This document shows positions 1-10,939 of a DNA stretch of 64,000 bases, one piece after another (the stretch's first letter is position 1; each line of letters begins with the position of its first letter). The stretch comes from Takakia lepidozioides. Taxonomy: Eukaryota > Streptophyta > Takakiopsida > Takakiales > Takakiaceae. The translations under genes were made by a program, and so were the position numbers. Where the stretch lies: positions 67,456,001 to 67,520,000 of the forward strand of contig CM060733.1 of assembly GCA_030704615.1 (NCBI GenBank). Reading direction: 5' to 3'. The notes under the pieces were generated by a model. It did no database searches. It was given only the letters and a program-made list of their open reading frames with translations, and was not told the DNA's origin.

Positions 1-1
1 C

Positions 2-166
2 TTGCAGATTCAAAGGCTTGGACATATGAGGTCGGATAGGGAGGACGATTCCAGCACTGATCATGGCAACGGTGGTGAAGTCGAGGGTGACCCGAATTTT
101 CAACCCATCGGAGCATTAGGATTAGGATCTTCTTCGTCCCGCCGTCGAAGCCATAGAAGGAATTGA
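2..166 (+). CDS. C-terminal end of an unidentified gene (partial)
   Basis: An open frame enters from the left edge and ends with TGA at 164-166. It encodes a low-complexity acidic then Ser/Arg-rich tail (RSDREDDSSTDHGNG... SSSSRRRSHRRN). The bases TTGCAG at 2-7 could be a 3' splice acceptor, which would make this the last exon starting at 8. A possible poly(A) signal lies about 125 bp downstream. No domain is recognisable, so the gene is not identified. In this setting it may well be the end of a transposon gene. Confidence 0.4.
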   Translation: MQIQRLGHMRSDREDDSSTDHGNGGEVEGDPNFQPIGALGLGSSSSRRRSHRRN

Positions 167-289
167 AGCAAAGATGTAGGCATGCATCCGCACTTTTTAG
201 TGGACATGTTTATATTTCTGTACTGAAGTAATACCAATGTGATCATTGTCACTATGAGTATTTGTATTGTTGTTGTGTATGTGTTGGAA

Positions 290-295
290 AATAAA
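290..295 (+). promoter_or_regulatory. Possible poly(A) signal AATAAA
   Basis: AATAAA occurs about 125 bp after the stop codon at 164-166. The position fits the 3' end of that partial gene, but the hexamer alone is weak evidence. Confidence 0.3.
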
Positions 296-426
296 AGATG
301 TTGCCCATGTGTATACCAGCCTAAATGTCGGCCAAAGGCACCGTCACTTGCTCATGTTTGTGTTCGATGATTTGCTTGTGGAATGGAGAACAATTGTGTC
401 ATGCTTCCAACTGTGCATTCATTTTT

Positions 427-1930
427 ATTTAAATGGAGCGGCCGCCAAGGTGGCGGTCGCTTCTACTAAGTGTGACCTGCGCAGGGAGCGAGGAGTGAGG
501 CGGGGGGGAGGGGGCGACCACCTATGTTGGCGGTCGTTTATTTTTTTCTAAGTTTTTGAAAATGAAGCGACCGCCTATGTTAGCGGTCGCTTATTTATTT
601 TAAATATTTTGAAAATGAAGCGACCGCCTATGCTGGCGGTCGCTTATTTTTTTTATTTTTTTTAAAATGAAGCGACCGCCTATGTTGGCGGTCACTTATT
701 TTTTTTAAAGTTTTTGAAAATGAAGCGACCGCCTATGTTGGCGGTCGCTTATTTATTTTAATTATTTTTAAATGAAGCGACCGCCAATGTTGGCGGTCAC
801 TTATTTATTTTGAATTTTTTAAAATGCAGCGACCGCCTATGTTGGCGGTCGCTTATTTTTTTTATTTGCCGAAAATGGAGCGACCGCCTGTTGTGGCGGT
901 CGTTTTTTTTTTTTCCTCGGAAAATGGAGCGACCGCCAGTTCTGGCGGTCGCTTATTTTTTATTTTCTGAAAAATCGAGCGACCGCCAAGTTGGCGGTCA
1001 TTTCTAGAAGATTCGCCCTGCATGTGGCCCGAGAAATGAGGGCGGAGGAGGATATAAGCCAAGGGAGGCTTATTCTCCCCTCACTTCCTCTCCACACAAC
1101 TTCTGTGTACGTGGCATTTCATTATTCCACAACACGTAGTCACGTGGAGAACGAGGCCATTAGTTGGGTGGGGGGTATTTTTTGCCGCGATTTCTGTGAG
1201 GTCGTTGCAGAATGCTCCCATAGGCCCTCCTGTGTTCCAAGATCATTTTATTCTACAAAATTAGCTTTTAGGAATTATTTTGACACCTACTCAAACCTAC
1301 TTAACGGGGGAAGGGTTTAAATTATTTTGGAAATGAAGCGACTGCCATTACTGGCGGTCGCTTTTATTTTAATTATTTTGGAAATGAAGCGAGAGCCGTT
1401 ACTGGCGGTCGTTTTTTTGTTTTTTGGAGGAAAATGGAGTGACCGCCATTAGGGGCGATCGCCGCTATTGTTGTTTTTTGTAATTGCAGCGACCGCCATT
1501 AGTGGCGGTCGATTTTTTTAAAAATTTGGTTGGAAATGAAGCGACCGCCATTACTGACGGTCGCTTTTATTTAAATGTTTTTGAAAATGAAGCGACCGCC
1601 ATTGCAAGCGGTCGCTTCTGTATATTTTGGAGGAAAATCGAGCGACCACCATTACGGGCGGTCGCCGCAATTGTTTTGTTTTTTGTAAATCCAGCGACCG
1701 CCACTACTGGCGGTCGCTTTTATTAAAAATTTGTTGGAAATGGAGTAACCGCCATGACTGGTGGTCGTTTTTATTTTAATTGTTTTGAAAATCAAACGAC
1801 CGCCGTTATTGGCGGTCGTTTTTATTTTAATATTTTTGAAAATGAAGCGACCTCCTATGTTGGCGTTCGGTTATTTATTTTATTTTCGGACAATGGAGCG
1901 ACCGCCAAGTTGGCGGTCGCTTCTAGAAGA
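427..1930. repeat. Array of GCGACCGCC hairpin units (left)
   Basis: About twenty units recur every 50-53 bp. Each contains GCGACCGCC, a 4-6 base loop (often TATGTT) and GGCGGTCGC, so each can form a strong hairpin. The hairpins are joined by A/T-rich linkers of the type TTATTTATTTT-GAAAATGAA. Variants (GCGACCACC, GCGACCTCC) show independent decay. The array is split by a unique segment at about 1003-1320. A second array of the same unit lies at 14043-14690. Short open frames through the array are products of the repeat and are not treated as genes. Confidence 0.9.
1003..1320. repeat. Direct repeat copy 1 (~320 bp)
   Basis: This segment begins TCTAGAAGATTCGCCCTGCA and ends near CTACTTAACGGGGGAA. 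It is repeated with scattered differences at about 1921-2247. Each copy directly follows a hairpin unit, so hairpin block plus segment behaves as one larger repeat. A truncated third start may lie at 457-510. Confidence 0.85.
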
Positions 1931-2247
1931 TTCGCCCTGCATGTGGCCCGAGGAATGAGGGGGGGCCGGGGGGCGGGGGATATAAGCCAAGAGAGGCTCA
2001 TTCTCCTCTCACTTCCTCTCCACACAACTTCTGTGTGCGTGTCATTTCATTATTCCATGACACGTAGTCACGTAGAGAAAGAGGCCATTGGTTGGGTGGG
2101 AGGTATATTTTGCCGTGATTTCTGTAAGGTCGTTGCAGAATGCTCCCATAGGCCCTCATTTGGCTTCCAGGATCATTTTATTCTACAATTAGCTTTTAGG
2201 AACTATTTTGACACCTACTCAAACCTACTTAACGGGGGAATGGCTTA
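1921..2247. repeat. Direct repeat copy 2 (~325 bp)
   Basis: Second copy of the 1003-1320 segment. It carries an extra G-rich stretch at about 1960-1978 and several substitutions. It lies just upstream of the short coding segment at 2300. Confidence 0.85.
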
Positions 2248-2299
2248 GAGTTACGTCTTATTAGAAAACCTCGTTTAGTGTTGCTCCGATTGTTGCAGA

Positions 2300-2461
2300 A
2301 TGGCAGAGGGCCAGGACAATGACCGTCATGGAAGAGATGATCCCAATGAACATGGACCGCCTCCTAAGAAAATCAAATGGTCAAGGCAAGACTTGAATCG
2401 GGAAGTATATGGTGATCTTAGCATACTAGCAGAAGAGGGCTGGGATGATGTTCTGGAATAG
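2300..2461 (+). CDS. Short coding segment, unknown (53 codons)
   Basis: The frame begins with ATG just after a splice-acceptor-like TTGTTGCAG and ends with TAG at 2459-2461. It encodes a charged, nuclear-looking peptide with the cluster PPPKKIKWSRQ followed by an acidic C-terminus. It could be the start or a small exon of a gene whose other exons are lost. No family is recognised and the call is tentative. Confidence 0.25.
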   Translation: MAEGQDNDRHGRDDPNEHGPPPKKIKWSRQDLNREVYGDLSILAEEGWDDVLE

Positions 2462-2532
2462 TTCCGGTGGCCGATGGCGAGATGCAAAAAAATCGTGAAA
2501 TGGTACCACATCCTTCTCTTATCCGCAATTCG

Positions 2533-2847
2533 CTATTCCTCAACCATGGTTTCATCGGCTACATGGTCAAGGACGTCCGTAATTTCGCGAATGATGAGGT
2601 CAATACTGCGATCGGGCATCGCAAACTCCGCGTCCATGTCCACAACGTTTGTTCGATCCTCATTGTGGACAACAGTGTCTTCATTGTTTGGAGGCATGTC
2701 TTGCAATCTAACTTCCAACTCGGCTATGCGCAGTGTTTGCCAGTCTAGTCGGTCCTGCAGGGTCCTGATTCGCTGGTATCTTTCCGCCAGTTGTTCCTCT
2801 AACGTTGCAGTCGATTGTATTCCGAACGTGTCCGGGATGTACTCCAA
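2533..2847 (-). CDS. Coiled-coil fragment, unknown (104 aa)
   Basis: An open frame on the minus strand encodes a heptad-like stretch (LEEQLAERYQRIRTLQDRLD, then IAELEVRLQD) and an acidic tail ending VADETMVEE. Leucine spacing suggests a coiled coil in roughly residues 15-52. There is no splice or promoter evidence and no family match from memory. It may be a broken exon belonging with the decayed gene on the same strand further right, but the two cannot be linked from sequence. Confidence 0.3.
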   Translation of the reverse strand: MEYIPDTFGIQSTATLEEQLAERYQRIRTLQDRLDWQTLRIAELEVRLQDMPPNNEDTVVHNEDRTNVVDMDAEFAMPDRSIDLIIREITDVLDHVADETMVEE

Positions 2848-3269
2848 ATCGTATAGTAACCTTGCGTTCCTCCTACTAGCAGTTTGTCAATTCACTGGAC
2901 GTAAGAGTATGACCTCCGCGTATAACATGGCTGCCAAGGTGTACGGGATTTGGCCCTTTAAGAGAGGTTGACCCCACAATGTGCAATGCACCTCATTTGC
3001 CCTATGCTGGAAATGCAAGTTCGTGCAAGACCTGGACTCTGCGTAATTGTTTCGGGTTTGCACGTCATGCCTATCCAAAGGCCACAATCGATGGGGGGGA
3101 GCGCGTCGATGGGGAGGCAAATGATTTATTCGTCTGTTGTGTCTCTGCACGTGTTCAAGCACATGCGAGCAAAAGAGGGGCTTCAACCACATCCGTTCAA
3201 TGGGTGCAATAGCCGTGCACGCATTGCAGGATTTTTTTTTCGCATTGAACAAAAACCAGATGACAAGTG

Positions 3270-3670
3270 AACGCCTCATTGGACAATCGAACGAATTTTG
3301 GTTGGTCTCGTATTATATTGGGACGTATTAGAGGGTATATTGGACACACTGGCCAAGTTTTGAAGCGAACGAAAATTGGATGGGCAACCATCCGTTGGCC
3401 AATTGACCTCATATTACTCTGGGGCCTCTTACATGGCACATTGAACATAGTGGCCAAGACTCAAAGCGAACCAAAATCATTTCAATGGCCAACCATCCGT
3501 TGAGCCATCGAATGAATTTCGATTGATCTGATTTTAGTCCGGGACCTGATACATGGTATGTTGAACATAGTGGCAAAGATTGAAAGCAAACGAAAATCAT
3601 TTGGATGGGCAACCATTCAATCGTCCATTGAATGAATGGGGTTTCGTCTTCGATTATACTGGGACCTGTT
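3270..3670. repeat. Left arm of ~400-bp inverted repeat with internal ~115-bp tandem units
   Basis: Related units contain GCAACCATCC-GTTG, CATTGAACATAGTGGCCAAG and AAGCGAACCAAAATCATTT. The reverse complement of the same sequence occurs at about 5090-5440, making a large, imperfect inverted repeat around 3670-5090. Confidence 0.75.
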
Positions 3671-3702
3671 ACATGGTATGCCATTTGAAGCTCTTTTTGT
3701 AG

Positions 3703-3990
3703 CGTCTCCTGCCTCGTAATGCGGTGCTTCTCCATATCCACTTTATCCAATATGTTGATATTCTCCACCTGGAACAGATCCACATATGTGTGCAGAAATC
3801 CTTAAAAAAACAAATGACCATCTCCACTTTTATAACCCTTATCCCCAGCTTCCAGTTTTGATGGTCATTTGGTTTTTTAAATCTTTATATACGCATGTGT
3901 GGATATGTTCCAGATGGAAGATATTAACATTGGAAAAATAAGAGTTGGAAAATCACCTCATTACAAAGCAAGAGACATTACAGAAGACCT
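3703..3990. mobile_element. Foldback (MITE-like) palindrome
   Basis: The left arm (about 3703-3830) includes GATATTCTCCACCTGGAACA and AACAAATGACCATC. The right arm (about 3863-3990) is its near reverse complement, with GATGGTCATTTG and ATGTTCCAGATGGAAGATAT. The loop is about 30 bp. It is non-coding. Its length and symmetry resemble a foldback MITE. No target duplication was identified. Confidence 0.7.
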
Positions 3991-5089
3991 CAGCATGTTG
4001 AGCATATGGATGAAGAACCTTGCCCATCGTCGCTTCAAAGTTCTAGCGCTTCTGAAATGATCACATGTTTATTGGTGGAAGCAGATCTCGTAGGCCACAC
4101 TAATCTCGTACCCATCGAAGACTTCCGTAGGCCACATGGAACGGTTCATGTGATACATTTTCACAAATGCGATATGATACATTTGTGAAATGCTATCACA
4201 TCAACCGTTTAATGTTGCCAATGCACCTCTTCCGCACCATGGCGAAAATGTTCGCCACTTGAAAGCACGAACACAAATAATCCGTGCAAACAATCTCAAG
4301 AATCATATGTACTGCAAGATGTTTCATACTGCCGATGTTTATGTAGCTGAATTCTTTAGGAATCATTTTGCTACTCCCATGCCAACAACATTAGGTCCAT
4401 TGCGACTGTCATATTCCGAATTCCGTATCAGCCACCACGGACATGAAACCAGGAACTTCACACAAAATCTCCAATTCATTCAATTTATGGTGGGCCATGG
4501 TTGCAGCCTGCAAGCTGGCCGGGGTGGCTGATACGTCCGTTTGAAAATGACAGTCTCAGATGACGTTGGCATGGGAATAGCAAAAAAAATACTACAGAGT
4601 TCAGCTAGAGGAACAACAATAGCATGAAACATGGCAATGTCCCGCTTATTTGTAACGCGGTCGACATCTATAGGTTTGCACTGCCTTTCATTGGGGGTTT
4701 CTGGCACGTATCGATTTTGTTTTTTGCTCAATTTTGTTGTGCGGCTTTCAGCATCCCACCGCTACTCTCCCGCCAAAATTTGGATCAATAAAAAATATCC
4801 CCCCAAAAAAGTGTTCTCTTCGCTCACTATTACAGAACTCTCTACAAAGAGTGCATGAAGTAGAACACAAATCAAGTTTGGAGTGCAAAACAGGGAAGAA
4901 ACTGTGGTTTTGGGTCCAAATGAATTTTGATCGCTCCCAAATTTGGCATGCACGTTGCATATGGCTACATTACATGCCCCATTCAAAAACAGAATGAAAA
5001 AAAAATCGTGAGCATGCGAAACATAGTCCAACAAGTCCCAAAGCAATAGTAGATCCAACGGAATACATTCAACGGGTGAACGGATAATT
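3991..5089. other. No gene recognised between inverted arms
   Basis: Short open frames on both strands show no recognisable domain and overlap one another. The segment lies between two arms of an inverted repeat, so it is probably the interior of a decayed non-coding element. Confidence 0.5.
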
Positions 5090-5440
5090 GCCCATCCAAA
5101 TCATTTTTTCTAAACTTTGCCAGTACGTCCGAGACACCCTTTCACAGGTCCCGGACTAATATCAGATTAATCAAAATTCATTCGATGGCTCAACGGACGG
5201 ATGGTTGGCCATCGAAATGATTTTGGTTCGCTTTGAGACTTGGCCACTATGTTCAATGTGCCATGTAAGAGGCCCCAAAGTAATATGAAATCAATCGAAA
5301 TTCGTTCAATGGGCCAACGGATGGTTGCCCATCCAAATGATTTTCATTTGCTTTGAAACTTTGCCAGTGTGTTCAATGTATCCTTTGATACGTGCCAATG
5401 TAATATGAGATCAATCGAAATTATTTTGTGCTTTGAGAAC
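5090..5440. repeat. Right arm of ~400-bp inverted repeat
   Basis: This is the reverse complement of units at 3270-3670. Shared landmarks include CTTGGCCACTATGTTCAATG and GGATGGTTGCCCATCCAAAT. Confidence 0.75.
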
Positions 5441-6964
5441 TTTGTGGGTATGTTCGTAGAAAGATCATAGATTTTGCGAAATGATTATGAAATACGCAGG
5501 GACCAGGCAAAATTTGTTTAGAAGACGACCATTCGTAACTCGTTATAACTTATTGGTTAACATCAATTTTCCTCGTTCTCCAGCTTTCAGAGTTCATTGC
5601 AAATACCCACATACACGTCATGACCAAATATGACACCATTGTAAATTTGTTTAGAGGGTGAAGTACTTCTTCCTCATCACACGAGTGTAAATGTGAAGAA
5701 AACGCTGCTCATGCAATTGAAATTGGCAGGTGCCGCACATATGCATTGTGTATTAACAAAATTGGTGATATACAAAATTGACGAAATGCCATCACTGTGT
5801 TTTCCAACAATATTCAAGGTACAACAAAAATGCATATTGTATATGTACTACGCTGCCAGTCATTAAAAGCCTAGTCGTCACTGTCTGAGGACAAGGACTT
5901 TGAGCATGCAAATCGGTAACGAGGCCGTCCACATCCGGCAATAGAGCCCCCGAAACACGATGATAACGGTCTGTCCATAGTCGTCTCCATTTCTCTACAA
6001 CTGCCTTGATGGTACTTTTGAAACTTTCCAACTGCCTCTCGTGGGCCCTGTCCCTAATCATTGTGTCGTTTCGACGATAAGCCGCCTCGTACGCCTTATT
6101 CATTCGGCGTTGACATATTATAGCATCTTCTAGTTCGGACAGCACAAATGTCTCCCAATCGGTTGTCGGTCATACAATTCGTTCTCTTCCGGCACCCATG
6201 GAACCTGTGGGAGCCGGATTAACCTCGACTTTCTTTGACTCCAATGCCCTCCCAGATTGCGGCAAAACTGCTCTCTCTCCCACCAATCTCGAATGCCTCC
6301 TGCACGTATGGTTATCTCCCAGTCACATGTGACCCAGAAATACTGGGGATCTTTGATGTATGTCGGGTTTCCGGCATGTACGCCATGCATCTCTCTGTCT
6401 GCATCCCATACCAAGTTCTTGCCCCAATGCACACAATTCAGAAATGTGTACGGTAGTCCATCCAATGGGAGGTTGTGTCGATTGTATTCAAAACCTATGG
6501 GCATCCGATCACTACAACAGATTGCGGCTTTTACGACTCCCATGGGTGCGCAGTCATGACAGATTTGTGGCAGAAATGCCATTTGCAGTCGTAAAATGCT
6601 TTTGAAGTCATAATGCAGGTCTGGGGAAGGCGTATATGCGACTGCATGGCTCCGGACTCTGCGGAACACAGGTCAAACATGTTTGACCACGAATATTGGC
6701 ATGGCAGATATGACTACCAGTCACGGTCATGGCTACACTAGAATGACGTGTGTATATTGCTATAAAGACATATGACTTCATGAATCTCACTCTAATGCAT
6801 TCTGCCAGATCATCACATGGATGAATCACTACATGACTGCACATGTCAACACATGCTTTTCTGGTTATATATAAAATATATGAGTATTTATATTTTGAAA
6901 AAACGGAGACTCTGACCACTAGAATCAATTTTTTTTTTAAACAAAATGCAATTTTAATAATAAT

Positions 6965-7190
6965 AAAAACACATCGGCTGGTAAGTGCACAGTGTGTCGC
7001 CCTGGTGGTTTGGGGTTCAAACCCGCTGCCTTATCCCGTGTGTGGGATTGTTCGTGACAGTATGTTTGGGCGTTGATCGTCCTGTACGTCTTATGGCCCA
7101 CAAATGAAGGCGGGTGAATTTTCCCCCCTCCTCAAGGACCTATGGTTTCCTTTAAGAAAAGAAAAAAAAGAAAAAAAATTAAAGAGGGGC
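6965..7190 (+). mobile_element. tRNA-derived SINE-like copy
   Basis: GGGGTTCAAACCCGCTGCC at about 7012-7030 resembles a pol III B box. An upstream GGTAAGTGCACAGTGTG could be a degenerate A box. The 3' end is A-rich (AAGAAAAGAAAAAAAAG). The composition resembles plant Au-type SINEs, which is a family-level impression only. It is nested in the CACTA element. Confidence 0.5.
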
Positions 7191-7244
7191 TTTTAGGGTT
7201 TACAAAAAGGTTAAAAAACTTAAAAAGTTGCCCATCACGGTAGC

Positions 7245-7740
7245 GTGAACAGACTTAGAGCGAGCGGGAGGGAGAGAGAGAGAGGGTTGGGACTTAGAGC
7301 GAGCGAGCGGGAGAGAGGGCAAACATGCATGGGAGGCCCGCAGTTGGATCAACCTTCGCATTTGGAGCAAGCAACCCTAGAAACGCTACGGTATGTGTGC
7401 GAGGAGGTTTCGGCTGGGAGCCCGCCGTTCTTGGGAGAGTCAGCTTCGTCTTAGCAGGCCGTGTTTCAATCTCTACCCGCTCGGCCCTGATTTTACAGCA
7501 CGGAGCAGAGCTGGCATGAGTTTCTAAAAGATCCTTCAGGATGGTGGGACAACCGCAATCGCAAGGTGTGGCTTTTTCTTAATGTACGATGTGAAGAAGT
7601 TTGTCCATCCTGCAAATGTGGGTTGTTGGCTCCTGTTAGTACCATGATTTGGTATTCTTCCTGATGTTTACAAGGTTCTTGGGAGAGTTAGCTTGGTCTT
7701 AGCAGGCCGTGTTTCAATCTCTGCCCACTCAGCTGCACCG
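7245..7740. other. CACTA interior with GA-rich tract and short duplication
   Basis: A (GAGC/GAGA) tract occurs at 7255-7320. The phrase GGGAGAGT(C/T)AGCTT followed by TTAGCAGGCCGTGTTTCAAT is duplicated at about 7431 and 7681. No gene is recognised. Confidence 0.5.
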
Positions 7741-7789
7741 TGGTGGTTCTCACTGACCAATCCGACATTACCTGACTACAGAAACAAGT

Positions 7790-7992
7790 AGATGGTCAAT
7801 TGGAAGCCGCAGCAGCAGCAGCACAATTGATACAATCAAGCACTGCTAATGAAGGCACCTTCTGAAACACATTTCACCCTATTTTCCCCTCTTATCAGAA
7901 TCGGCCCTAAATTTTCATGTTCAATTCTGCAAGTTAGCTGGTTGAGTGAATCGAGTTGGAGTGACTTTGACATGATACTGCCAATGTGACAA
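7790..7992. repeat. Direct repeat copy 1 inside the CACTA element
   Basis: This ~200-bp segment (TGGAAGCCGCAG, ATCAGAATCGGCCCTAAAT, AAGTTAGCTGGTTGAGTGAA) recurs at about 9410-9615 with a few indels. Confidence 0.85.
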
Positions 7993-8059
7993 GAGTATGC
8001 ATTGAACCCATTGGTAGCGGGATATTGGGATATCTCTTGGTCATGTGCCATCGTCAAAG

Positions 8060-8870
8060 CTGAAACTGTACTAGTTGTCATTCTGACCACTGCCCTAGTG
8101 GACATGTATGCCAAATGTGGGTGCAGCAAGCCTGATGCAAAGGGAGAGTTCGACAACATGGCTAAATGAGATGTGGTGTTGTGGACTGCCATGATTGTAA
8201 GGTGTGTGTAGCATAGGTGTGGGAGTAAGGCTTTGGAAACCTAAGAACAAATGATGTGGGAAAGGATGAAGCCAAACCAGGTCATGTTCATTTGTGTTTG
8301 TTAATATGCATATGCGAGCCTAGCAGCCCTGGGAAGGGGCCAAGAGGTTCATGGTGACATCATCAAAGCTGGAATTGTACCTGATGTCATTCTGAACATT
8401 CCCTGGTGTACATGTATGTCAAATGCGAGCCTGGTAGCCCTGGAAAGGACGCAAAGGTCCATTATCAAATCTGGAATTGTACCACTAGATGTCACTCTAA
8501 ACACTGCCTTGGTGGATATGTATGTCAAATGCACGCCTGGCAGCCCTGAAAAAGGGTACAGAGGTCCACGGTGATATTGTCAAAGCTGGTATTGTATTTG
8601 ATGTGATTCTAAACGTTGCCGTAGTGGACATGTATGCCAAGGTTGCAGGGTGCAACTACAAGGATACATGGTTGTTTTGATAATATGGCTGAATGAGATG
8701 TGGTACCAGCCTAGCCCATAATTGCACTTACCTAGAGTAGGCAATGAGTGAAGACGGGGTTTGTGATGTTGATCGTCCAAGCTGGAATTAAACAAATGTT
8801 GTTCTGAACTATGCCCTTGTGGACTTGTATGCCAAATTGGGGTGCATGGAGGATGATGATCCCAGGATAT
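8060..8870 (+). pseudogene. Degenerate PPR-protein gene fragments captured in the CACTA element
   Basis: Around 8070-8190 the plus strand reads TTALVDMYAKCGC, then FDNMAK, a stop, and DVVLWTAMI. This is the hallmark of plant pentatricopeptide-repeat (PLS-type) proteins, which usually bind organelle RNA. Further degenerate copies of the stretch encoding GI-(V)PDVILN-ALVDMYVKC recur near 8365, 8470, 8586 and 8780. Each contains stops or frameshifts, and there are no continuous frames. Five or so units in one orientation suggest capture of part of a real PPR gene, or local duplication after capture. Confidence 0.7.
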
Positions 8871-9059
8871 GCACAATAGCGGCACGGAATGGAGGCCCTT
8901 TGGAGAGGTCTATGAGCAAGTGGTGTGGGAAGGGATACTGCAGCGCAACCACATCGCGTTTGTTACATTTGCAACAGGTGTGCAAGCCTGGCAGCCCTGC
9001 AAAATAGCAAAGAGGTTCGTGGTGGAATTGTACTAGATGTCGATCTGAACTTTGACATG

Positions 9060-9410
9060 ATGCCAATGTGACAACAGGAAAGTATCCAGAAATAGGTCAC
9101 AGAGACGAGGAGAAGTTGTGGAATGGTGGGACAACCGAGGGAAAAAGGTTAATGCCTGTTAGATTATAGAGGGCAGACGCAATTCAGCATAGGAACTAGT
9201 GTGATAAGCTGAGTTGGGTGTTTCCTAGAACAAATGTAGGCTGTCATTATCAGCTGCAAGGCAAGGAAGTATGCATGATTTGTGCAGAAGCAGTGATAGC
9301 TGAAAGAGCAGGGATAGAGTATGGGTCCAGATTCATCCAAGAGGGCCAGATTTCAAGGACATGATTACCTATGATTACCTGTGGATTTAGCTATAAGAAA
9401 CCTGCATGGG
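9060..9410. repeat. Direct repeat copy 1 (GACAACAGGAAAGTATC family)
   Basis: This segment is repeated at about 9600-9960. Shared text includes AATGTGACAACAGGAAAGTA, GGTGGGACAACCGAGG and AGGAACTAGTGTG. Together with the adjoining 7790/9410 repeat it shows an internal segmental duplication. Confidence 0.8.
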
Positions 9411-9960
9411 TAGATGGTGAACTGGAAGCCGCAGGAGTAGCAGCACAATTGATAAAATCAAGCACTACTAATAAAGGCACCTTCTTCAACACATTTCACC
9501 CTGTTTTTCCCTCTTATCAGAATCGGCCCTAAATTTCAATGTCTGCAAGTTAGCTGGTTGAGTGAATCTAGTTTGGAGTGACTTTGACATGATATTGCCA
9601 ATGTGACAACAGGAAAGTATCGAAAAACAGTTAACGGAAATGAGGGGAAGATGTGGAATGAATACTTTTCTGACCCTAGTCAATGGTGGGACAACCGAGG
9701 CAAAAAGGTAAATGCCTGTTGGATTACAGAGAGTAACAGATGCAATTGAGAATAGGAACTAGTGTGGTAAGTTGAGTTGGGTGTTTGCTGGAACAAATGT
9801 AGGCTGTCATTGTCAGCTGCTAACAGCAATGCAAGGATATATGCATGATCTATGCAGAGGCATGGATAGCTGAAGGAGCAGGGATAGAGTGTGGGTCCAG
9901 ATCATCCAAGAAAGCCGGATTTCAAGCTCCAGATTACCTATGATTCCTTGTGGAAGGATA
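9410..9960. repeat. Duplicated CACTA interior (copy 2 of both direct repeats)
   Basis: The first ~200 bp match 7790-7992 and the following ~350 bp match 9060-9410. The order of the blocks suggests duplication inside the element followed by drift. Confidence 0.8.
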
Positions 9961-10674
9961 GCTACAAGAAACCTGCATGGGTAGATGGTCATGGGTAGAT
10001 GGTAGATAGTTTGGAGTGACTTTGATATGATACTGCCAAAGTGACAATAAAAAAATATCCATAAACAAGTAACAGTAGCAGATGCAATTCAGCACAGGCA
10101 CTAAGGCAAACTCTCCTTCCCCGCAAGGGTGTGTTTTGGTATCTGAGCGAATAAATATTTTATCTAAGAATATAATTTCAAAAATTCGTTATTTAATAAT
10201 GTGCCACTGTCCCATGTTGGTCAGTAATAATAATTATAATAACAAATAATTATAATAATTATTTTAGTAATTATAATAACAATAAAGTAAATCTACAACC
10301 CCCAACAGCGACGCGTGTCAGTTAACATGAGGAACAACGTGTCAAAATCATGATGCGACACATGCTGACGTCTGATTCCCTCCTCTGCAGTCGGATGGCG
10401 TCGCAGTCTGACACGTGGCGTGTTCTGTAGAGAGCACGTGTCTCTATTACACAGCGGCTGACATGGACCCGTTCAGTCATTCAGTAATGCCAGCGTGTAT
10501 GACTACCCCCACAGCTGCTCTAGCGCCACGTGACAGCCAGCCTGCAGAGTCATATCTGCCATGTCACAACTGACTAGGTCTTTACGTCTGCAGAGTCAGG
10601 AAGTCGTAAATGGCTTCCATGACTGCATTTGCAGTCATAACACAGAGACGTAAAAGCCGCAATTTGTTGTAGTG

Positions 10675-10875
10675 GATCCTCCAAGCCCACCAGCTCATAG
10701 AAACGGTGATGGATTGGTGTACAACATTCTGGGCAAGCGTTCGTCCACAAGGCTGTGGGATAAGACATGTGAGATGGAACATATGTCCACATGATCCAAG
10801 CACATGACATCCTTTTAGGCTGTATGGATTCCTACACATCGAACAAACTGTGTCATCTGATATCCATGACGGCAA
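10675..10875 (-). pseudogene. RING-type zinc finger segment of the kinase/RING gene
   Basis: The sequence shows CSMCRNPYSLKGCHVLGSCG then HMFHLTCLI in one frame, and CPECCTPIHHRFYELVGLED in another. Together these give the C-x2-C, C-x-H-x2-H/C and final C-x2-C spacing of a RING finger, with a frameshift between the second and third ligand pairs. RING domains usually act as ubiquitin-ligase modules; activity here is excluded by the lesions. The segment stops exactly at the right end of the CACTA insertion. Confidence 0.65.
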
Positions 10876-10939
10876 CCCCTCGTGGTATCTCCTCCCTCTG
10901 GGCCGGTTTGATGTGGCTGGTCATCCTTGTTGTGATGTC

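Larger units (their letters stand above)
6510..10674. mobile_element. CACTA (En/Spm-type) transposon, non-autonomous, 4,165 bp
   Basis: The left end begins CACTACAACAGATTGCGGCT at 6510. The right end at 10674 is the reverse complement of CACTACAACAAATTGCGGCT, and both continue with TTTTACG. The flanks are GAT on the left (6507-6509) and GAT on the right (10675-10677), matching the 3-bp target duplication of CACTA elements. Subterminal sequence on both sides shares GGCAGATATGACT-type motifs. No transposase is visible inside, so the element is non-autonomous. It carries degenerate PPR sequence, a tRNA-like SINE and internal duplications. Removing it restores collinearity of the interrupted minus-strand gene. 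Confidence 0.92.

Noticed and set aside
427-1930. CRISPR-like appearance of regularly spaced palindromic repeats
   Set aside because: The spacers are similar A/T-rich linkers rather than unique sequences, no cas genes exist, and the genome is clearly eukaryotic (spliced ATG9, LINEs). It is a hairpin tandem array.
7010-7035. tRNA gene
   Set aside because: Only a B-box-like GGTTCAAACCC is seen; no acceptor or anticodon stems fit around it. Treated as a SINE.
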